Part shown: one piece after another, positions 41,275 through 46,606 of the stretch
Position numbering within the stretch: position 1 is the stretch's first letter
Layout of the letters: the number at the start of each line of letters is the position of its first letter
Origin: Nocardia pseudovaccinii NBRC 100343
GTDB lineage: Bacteria; Actinomycetota; Actinomycetes; Mycobacteriales; Mycobacteriaceae
Direction of reading: 5' to 3'
Length of the DNA stretch: 46,606 nucleotides
Assembly: GCF_001613225.1 (NCBI RefSeq)
Contig: NZ_BDBY01000247.1
Coordinates: 1 to 46,606, forward strand
Notes under the pieces: model-generated
Databases searched by the model: none
Told to the model about the DNA's origin: nothing
Seen by the model: the letters and a program-made list of their open reading frames with translations, nothing else
Position numbers and translations under genes: made by a program

Positions 41275-42105
41275 GTGGGGCAGTTGGAGGGCAGGGTCGC
41301 GGTGATCACCGGCGGCGCTCGCGGTCAAGGGCGTTCGCATGCGGTCACTTTGGCGGCCGAAGGCGCCGACATCGTGCTGTGTGACATCAGCGAATCTATC
41401 GGCAGTGTGCCGTATCCGCTGAGTTCCGAAGACGATCTCGACCAGACCGTCAAACTCGTCGAGGAGACCGGGCGGCGTTGCGTCGCGGTGCAGGCCGATG
41501 TGCGCAGCCGCTCGGCGATGGACGGGTTGGCCGAACGAGCCATCGCCGAGTTCGGTCGGATCGACATCCTGCTCGCCAATGCGGGTATCGCCTCCGGGGC
41601 GGCCGTCGCCGAGATGGACGAACAGATGTGGCAGGACATGATCGATGTCAACCTCACCGGCGTTTTCCACAGTTTTCGCGCGGTCTTGCCGCATATGATC
41701 GAACGCCGGTGGGGCAGAATCGTTGCCACCTCGTCCATCGTCGGCCGCATGGGAGCGGCGAACTCCGGCCACTACGCGGCGGCGAAATGGGGTGTCATCG
41801 GTTTGGTGAAATCGCTTGCACACGAAGTAATTTCGCACGGCATCACCGTCAACGCGGTGCTACCGGCCGGTGTGCGCACCGATATGATCATGAACCCGGC
41901 GATGTATTCGGCGATGGTGCCCGATATCGAGAATCCAACCCTCGAGGATGTGGAGGCGATGTTCGCCGCCGGTCCGCCGAATGGCGATCTGATTGCATCG
42001 CAAGAGGTTTCCCAAGCGATCCTGCTTTTGGTCGGCGAATCCGGACGTCACTTCAACGGCGAAGCGATCACCATCTCCGGCGGCATGAGCGCGGGCACCA
42101 CCTGA
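41275..42105 (+). CDS. Mycofactocin-coupled SDR family oxidoreductase
   Basis: A 276-residue SDR. VAVITGGARGQGRSHAVTLA has the TGxxxGxG cofactor site; DISESIGSVPYPLSSEDDLDQTVKLVE is the extra insert typical of mycofactocin-coupled SDRs, which keep a non-exchangeable NAD. Catalytic Ser/Tyr/Lys are in VATSSIVGRMG and HYAAAKWG. GTG 41275 follows AAAGGGG. No mycofactocin biosynthesis genes are in the window. Confidence 0.9.
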   Translation: MGQLEGRVAVITGGARGQGRSHAVTLAAEGADIVLCDISESIGSVPYPLSSEDDLDQTVKLVEETGRRCVAVQADVRSRSAMDGLAERAIAEFGRIDILLANAGIASGAAVAEMDEQMWQDMIDVNLTGVFHSFRAVLPHMIERRWGRIVATSSIVGRMGAANSGHYAAAKWGVIGLVKSLAHEVISHGITVNAVLPAGVRTDMIMNPAMYSAMVPDIENPTLEDVEAMFAAGPPNGDLIASQEVSQAILLLVGESGRHFNGEAITISGGMSAGTT

Positions 42106-42107
42106 GG

Positions 42108-42341
42108 CTAGAACCCGACAGTGTTGAGAATCGCCAGCACGAACGGTGCGGCGACAACGAGCACCCCGATAACCACCAGCGCCGCAATCACATTCGCGAT
42201 ACGCCAACCACGCGAGGCGGAATAGCGGCGCGACAGCCGATGCGCATCCGCCGTGGACTGGCGCGCCCAATCCATATGCCGGGCCACGTTCCGATTCGCA
42301 TTCTGACTCGCCTGCCAAGACGAGAATCCGGGATTTGTCAT
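42108..42341 (-). CDS. Small single-helix membrane protein
   Basis: A 77-residue protein: a polar, Arg/Gln/Asn-rich N-terminal half (SSWQASQNANRNVARHMDWAR) and one long hydrophobic helix near the end (IANVIAALVVIGVLVVAAPFVLAIL). ATG 42341 has AAGGAC upstream. It lies 2 nt from the convergent SDR. Function unknown. Confidence 0.65.
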   Translation of the reverse strand: MTNPGFSSWQASQNANRNVARHMDWARQSTADAHRLSRRYSASRGWRIANVIAALVVIGVLVVAAPFVLAILNTVGF

Positions 42342-42711
42342 CGTCGATGTCCTTCCGACACTTCGAGAACCGATGCCACCAACACTATTTCCGCACCGCC
42401 ACAGCCGAATCCGCCGAAGTACTCATCCACCTACTCATCCGCTCACGTCAGAATCCAGACATCGCCGCCGCACTCGATCGTGACCGTGTGCGGCGTCCCA
42501 GGCCACTACGTTGTCCGCATGATGTCCGTGCCATTCGAACCACCACCGCCACCGATAGCCGGATGACGGGGGATGAGCACCCCGTCGGATGCCACCCTCG
42601 GCGCAGCATTCGCATCGACACGACCAGTGCATTTTCGTGGGCAAACCAACCTCCGTGCGACGTGGACGAACATCCGATGAATCGGCGCCCGCACTGCGTA
42701 GGATCACTGAC
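42342..42711. other. Gene-free stretch
   Basis: 370 bases with no ORF of coding character on either strand, no strong dyad and no RNA gene recognised. Confidence 0.5.
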
Positions 42712-42921
42712 ATGCGACTATCCACACGTAACCAACTCGATGGAACAGTCGTCTCGGTCACCCGCGGCGAAGCGATGGCGGTCGTCCGCGTCCGGCTGGC
42801 CGGCGGCGACGAAATCACGTCCTCCATCACCCGCGACGCCGCCGACGACCTCGAGCTCAGCGACGGCTCCCGAGTCACCGTCCTCATCAAATCCACCGAA
42901 GTCGCGCTCGGCGTCGACTGA
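42712..42921 (+). CDS. Molbindin-like Mop/TOBE domain protein
   Basis: A 69-residue single-domain protein. LSTRNQLDGTVVSVTRGEAMAVVRV and ITSSITRDAADDLEL, then GSRVTVLIKSTEVALGVD, is the complete Mop (TOBE) fold that binds molybdate or tungstate oxyanions as an oligomer. It acts as a molybdate store or sensor. No transporter or molybdenum-cofactor gene is adjacent. Confidence 0.9.
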   Translation: MRLSTRNQLDGTVVSVTRGEAMAVVRVRLAGGDEITSSITRDAADDLELSDGSRVTVLIKSTEVALGVD

Positions 42922-42957
42922 ACCTCACTCGTGGCACCCGGACTGCGCTGGCGCGCG

Positions 42958-43547
42958 TCAGCGCAGCGACGCCACGAGTCGATCTAGTCCGTAGGCGAAC
43001 TGGACGTCGCGTGGTGTATTTCGCAGGGTCCGCAATCCCGCCGCGACGCGCGGGTATCGTTCTGCGTCGACCTCACCTCGATCTTCACCGCGGTCGGCGT
43101 CGGCGATCTGCCTAGCGGCCTGTTCTTCGATCACGAAGCCCAAGACGTAGTACTGCACCGAGAACGCCGCCAACACCGCTTCACTATCGGGCACACCCGA
43201 GGCGAGCGCGGCACAGATCCCAACGTATTCGACTGGCGGACAAACGTGCCCGCGAAAACTCGACCACCGTCTCGATGCGACAACAGCGCCGTGCGCAGTC
43301 GGTGTGCCAACTCGAGGAGCCGGTCGGTACCCGCAGCACCCACGCCGCTGTCATCCGCCACGCCGGCCAGTAGGTCTTCGGCAAGGGCGTCGATCAATGC
43401 GTGTTTGCTTTCGACGTGCCAGTACAGGCCACCGTGATTGACCCCGAGCGAGGATGCGAGTTTGCGCATCGTCAACGCATCCAACCCGTGATCCTCGATG
43501 AACGCCCACGCGCCAGCGAGCACGGCAGCTCTGTCGAGACGTGCCAT
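42958..43547 (-). pseudogene. TetR-family regulator gene with frameshift
   Basis: ATG 43547 (after AAAGGATGCG) opens a TetR HTH: ARLDRAAVLAGAWAFIEDHGLDALTMRKLA, then LGVNHGGLYWHVESKHALI and a TetR_C domain to RVFAGTFVRQSNTLG. There the frame changes: the continuation CAALASGVPDSEAVLAAFSVQY and YVLGFVIEEQAARQ is in another frame and ends at 42958. The break lies near 43215-43225. The original frame runs on to 43131 with unrelated residues. The expected connecting segment also looks shortened. Confidence 0.75.
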
Positions 43548-43560
43548 CGCATCCTTTCCA

Positions 43561-44421
43561 CTCAACGCCGTGTTGTTCGCCGCAGCACAGGACGGAATCC
43601 ATTACCGGTTCGGTGATTGCGTGGCAGCAATCGAAGACAACGGCAATGCGGTCACGGTCACGTTCGAGAGCGGGGCGCGCGAGGACTTCGATCTCGTCGT
43701 CGGCGCAGACGGACTGCACTCACGCACCCGGGCGCTGACGTTCGGGGAGGAAAGCGACTTCGTCCACCACTTGGGCTGCTATCAGGCGCATTTCACGACC
43801 GACAACTTTCTCGACCTCGATTACTCGGGGCTTCTGCTGAATCGCCCCGGCCGCACAGTCGGTTGCTACAGCGTGCACCAGAACCGCGAGATCGTCGTCG
43901 GCCTGTTCTTCGACTCGCCTCCCGTCACTTACGATCGCGCGGACACCGTCGCTCAGCGACAGTGGGTGGCACAGGTTTTCGCCGATATGGGCTGGCGAAC
44001 CGGCGAACTTCTCGAGGCCATGAACGGCTGCGACGACTTCTACTTCGATCCGATCAGCCAGGTAATGACCGGCGAACCGTACCGCGGTCGGGTAGCCCTC
44101 GTCGGCGATGCCGCGTACAGCCCGTCGCTGCTGTCCGGCATGGGAACAACTTTGGCGATAGTCGGTGCCACCGTGCTCGCCGACGAGCTGATATCCAACC
44201 CCGGTGATCACCAGCACGCGTTTCGTCGATACCACGCTCGGATCGCGGACATGATCACCCTGAGCCAGGACCTCGCGCGCGCCTCTCGGGGTTGGTTCAT
44301 CCAACCCGACAACGAGCAGGACGCGCACTCGGCAGACGAAGAATCCACCGTCCTGCGCAGTCGAGCCGTGCACGCCGCAAGTTTCGCCTTTCGGGAGAGT
44401 CCCCGGATCCGGGCGATGTAG
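43561..44421 (+). pseudogene. FAD-dependent monooxygenase, N-terminally truncated
   Basis: The frame reads LNAVLFAAAQDGIHYRFGDC, then GAREDFDLVVGADGLHSRTRAL (the DG motif) and RGRVALVGDAAYSPSLLSGMG (the GD motif), a PHBH/TetX-type monooxygenase from about its residue 100 on. The first 100 residues, with the FAD GxGxxG site, are absent. The reading begins 14 nt from the ATG of the divergent TetR gene, so a deletion removed both the 5' end and the intergenic promoter. No start codon with a ribosome binding site precedes it in frame, except inside the TetR gene at 43498. Confidence 0.8.
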
Positions 44422-44783
44422 CCCACAGATTCAGGGCACACTAAGTCAGCGTTGAACTCATGGGCCGGTAACCACGTACAAACTCAACCTGTTCCGAACT
44501 CGGTCACCCCTGCCGAACTCGTGACACATCGCGGTGGGCCGCCGTACTCTCTGTACGGAAGGCGTTGATCAGCGAACTTTCCGACATCATGTCCGGGAAA
44601 GCACGTCCACGAGACGTCGAATCGAATATCCGTCCCCGTCTCCGCTATCGCCGGAGTTGGGAAGGCACATCCCCACACGACAGCCGCACCGATCGGCGTT
44701 CGCGCGTGAACTCGGCATGAGGTCCGGAGCCCGGACAGCAGGACGAACGGCAAACGAACAGCTCTCGCACCGGAGGTGGATTG
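44422..44783. other. Gene-free leader region of the arylsulfatase
   Basis: About 360 bases without a gene. CCGAACTCG occurs twice (44494-44502 and 44513-44521), 19 bp apart; this may be a regulator site. Nothing else of note. Confidence 0.4.
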
Positions 44784-46606
44784 ATGGCCAGGAAGTTCGA
44801 GGGGGAGGTCGCGCTCGACATCCGTGATTCAGTTCCCGATTGGGGGCCTTACGCGGAACCGACGGCGCCACGGGGCACGCCGAATGTGCTGTATCTGGTG
44901 TGGGACGACATCGGGATCGGGACCTGGGACTGCTACGGCGGTCTGGTCGAGATGCCGAACATGAAGCGAATCGCTGATCGCGGTGTGCAGTTCACGCAGT
45001 TCCACACCACCGCCCTGTGCTCGCCCACTCGTGCCTCCTTGATGACCGGCCGCAATGCGACCTCGGTCGGTATGGCGACCATCGAGGAGTTCACCGATGG
45101 GTTCCCGAGTATGTGTGGTCGGATACCGGCCGAGACCGCGCTGTGCTCGGAGGTCCTCGCCGAGCGCGGGTGGAACACATACGCGGTCGGCAAATGGCAT
45201 ATGACACCACTGGAAGAGGAGAATATGGCCGCGTCCAAGCGGCATTGGCCGCTGGGGCGTGGGTTCGAGCGGTTCTACGGTTTCCTCGGTGGCGAGGCCG
45301 ACCAGTGGTATCCGAATCTGGTGTACGACAACCACCCGATCTCGCAGCCGTACCCACCGGAAGACGGATATCACCTGTCGAAGGATCTGGCGGACAAGGC
45401 GATCGAGTTCATCCGCGACTCGAAGGTGGTCGCGCCCGACAAGCCGTGGTTCACCTACCTGTGCCCGGGATGCGGGCATGCGCCGCACCACGTGCCGCGG
45501 GAATGGGCCGACAAGTACCGCGGCCGATTCGACATGGGCTATGAGAAGTATCGCGGGATCGTGCTGGAGAACCAGAAGCGCATGGGTCTGGTGCCGGAGA
45601 ACACCGAGCTGTCGCCGATGAACCCGTATGCGAATGTCACCAGTGCCGACGGCAAGCCGTGGCCGATGCTGGACACCGTGCGAGCATGGGATTCGCTGTC
45701 GGAGGACGAGAAGCGGCTGTTCCGACGGCAGGCGGAGGTGTTCGCTGGATTCCTGTCCTACACCGACGCCCAGATCGGCCGACTGCTGGACTATCTCGAA
45801 GAAAGCGGCCAACTGGACAACACCATCATCGTCGCCTTCTCGGACAACGGCGCCAGCGGCGAGGGCGGCCCGAACGGCACCGCCAACGAGATGAAGTTCT
45901 TCAACGGCTACCTCGACACTGTCGAGGACAGCCTGACCAAGCTCGACGAGCTGGGTTCGCCGACCACCTATCCCCACTACAGCATCGGGTGGGCGATGGC
46001 GTTCAACACCCCGTACAAGCTGTACAAGCGCTATGCCTCGCACGAAGGCGGCATCGCCGACCCGTGCCTCATGTCGTGGCCCGCCGGGGTAGCGGCCCGT
46101 GGCGAGGTGCGCCACCAGTACCTCAATGTCTGCGACATCACCCCGACCGTCTACGACCTGCTCGGCATCACACCGCCGGACACGGTGAAGAACGTGCGGC
46201 AGCGTCCCTTGGAAGGGATCAGTTTCCGGGCGCTGTTCGATGACGCGAACGCGGACGTCGGCAAGCACACGCAGTTCTATTCGATGCTGGGCACGCGCGG
46301 GATCTGGCATCGCGGGTGGTTCGCCGACACCGTTCACGCGGCATGCCCGTCCGGCTGGGGACATTTCGACCAGGACCGCTGGGAACTGTTCCATATCGAG
46401 CAGGACCGCAGCCAGATGCACGACCTGGCCGAGGTTCATCCCGAGAAGCTGGAGGAGCTGAAGGCGCTGTGGTTCTCGGAGGCCGAGAAATACAACGGCA
46501 TGCCGCTCAACGATCTCGACGTCATCGCCATGATGACCCGCCAACGACCGACGTACGGCTCGCAGCGGGACAGTGCCGTCTACTATCCGGACGTCGCGGA
46601 GGTGGG
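44784..46606 (+). CDS. Arylsulfatase (3' end outside window)
   Basis: At least 607 residues of a type I sulfatase, cut by the window edge. NVLYLVWDDIGIGTWDCYGG gives the metal-binding Asp pair, and HTTALCSPTRASLMTGRN the formylglycine site C-S-P-T-R (Cys79). GKWHMTP supplies the Lys/His pair; AFSDNGASGEGG is the second metal-binding motif. It cleaves sulfate esters. There is no Sec signal peptide, so it is likely cytoplasmic unless exported with a partner. Start ATG 44784 follows CGGAGGTGG. No formylglycine-generating enzyme gene is in the window. A long antisense frame over it is a codon-bias shadow. Confidence 0.93.
   Translation, partial: MARKFEGEVALDIRDSVPDWGPYAEPTAPRGTPNVLYLVWDDIGIGTWDCYGGLVEMPNMKRIADRGVQFTQFHTTALCSPTRASLMTGRNATSVGMATIEEFTDGFPSMCGRIPAETALCSEVLAERGWNTYAVGKWHMTPLEEENMAASKRHWPLGRGFERFYGFLGGEADQWYPNLVYDNHPISQPYPPEDGYHLSKDLADKAIEFIRDSKVVAPDKPWFTYLCPGCGHAPHHVPREWADKYRGRFDMGYEKYRGIVLENQKRMGLVPENTELSPMNPYANVTSADGKPWPMLDTVRAWDSLSEDEKRLFRRQAEVFAGFLSYTDAQIGRLLDYLEESGQLDNTIIVAFSDNGASGEGGPNGTANEMKFFNGYLDTVEDSLTKLDELGSPTTYPHYSIGWAMAFNTPYKLYKRYASHEGGIADPCLMSWPAGVAARGEVRHQYLNVCDITPTVYDLLGITPPDTVKNVRQRPLEGISFRALFDDANADVGKHTQFYSMLGTRGIWHRGWFADTVHAACPSGWGHFDQDRWELFHIEQDRSQMHDLAEVHPEKLEELKALWFSEAEKYNGMPLNDLDVIAMMTRQRPTYGSQRDSAVYYPDVAEV

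Noticed and set aside
44829..46544. A 571-codon open frame antisense to the arylsulfatase
   Set aside because: It mirrors the third-position GC bias of the plus-strand gene, has no family motif, and the plus strand shows complete sulfatase signatures.
1..46606. CRISPR arrays, insertion sequences, integrases or tRNA-linked attachment sites
   Set aside because: No regularly spaced repeats, transposase motifs or integrase motifs were seen on reading both strands.

Overview
The window is high-GC actinobacterial DNA, most likely from Nocardia or a close relative. The evidence is strong G/C bias at third codon positions, frequent GTG/TTG starts, SigB/SigF-type sigma factor promoters (GTTT-N15/16-GGGTA), several F420/deazaflavin-type oxidoreductases, a mycofactocin-type SDR and a WXG-type secretion effector locus. 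No rRNA, tRNA, CRISPR array or insertion sequence was seen. The two end genes (ANTAR protein, arylsulfatase) are cut by the window edges.

Layout. 1-3.1 kb is a general-stress island: ANTAR protein fragment, RsbW-type anti-sigma kinase, SigF-type sigma factor, a small conserved protein, and an orphan OmpR-type response regulator whose phosphoacceptor Asp is Glu. Three SigF-type promoters sit in front of these genes. 3.2-6.4 kb is the complete ectoine/5-hydroxyectoine operon ectABCD, closed by a 26-bp-stem hairpin. 6.4-13.6 kb (mostly minus strand) holds a two-gene unit of unknown function, an acyl-CoA ligase remnant, a membrane Ser/Thr kinase with a Planctomycetes-like N-terminus, an Erm 23S rRNA methyltransferase with two dyads upstream, a Sel1-repeat protein and a hemerythrin. 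13.6-17.1 kb is partly decayed: an orphan 31-bp palindrome, a frameshifted MarR remnant, an intact dehydrogenase/AhpD-like pair and a frameshifted, deleted HEAT-repeat gene. 17.1-23.2 kb is ordinary metabolism and regulation (ArsR-VOC, LLM oxidoreductase, GtrA, aldose epimerase, TetR/DUF418).

23.2-26.05 kb is the most unusual part. It is a compact, lower-GC locus encoding a WXG-like protein with a YxxxD signal, a 534-residue WXG-headed protein with a papain/calpain-like Cys-His-Asn C-terminal domain, and a small overlapping ORF that could be its immunity protein. It reads as a type VII-secreted protease effector module.

26-33 kb carries a DapA paralogue with a divergent LysR regulator, a type B carboxylesterase, an aromatic FAD monooxygenase, a Ddn-like reductase, a trans-aconitate methyltransferase, a 33-residue metallothionein-like protein and a SnoaL-like protein. 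33.2-38.7 kb is a minus-strand amino-sugar/peptidoglycan-recycling cluster: BadF-type sugar kinase, sodium symporter, AnmK, RpiR regulator and MurQ. Together they give a PTS-independent route from MurNAc and anhydroMurNAc to GlcNAc-6-phosphate. 38.7-46.6 kb has DUF1992, RraA-like, cupin, F420-PPOX, mycofactocin-type SDR and molbindin genes, then a TetR/FAD-monooxygenase pair that are both broken, and a large arylsulfatase running off the edge.

At least five genes are decayed (acyl-CoA ligase, MarR, HEAT, TetR, FAD monooxygenase). All product calls come from reading motifs by eye; none was checked by database search.
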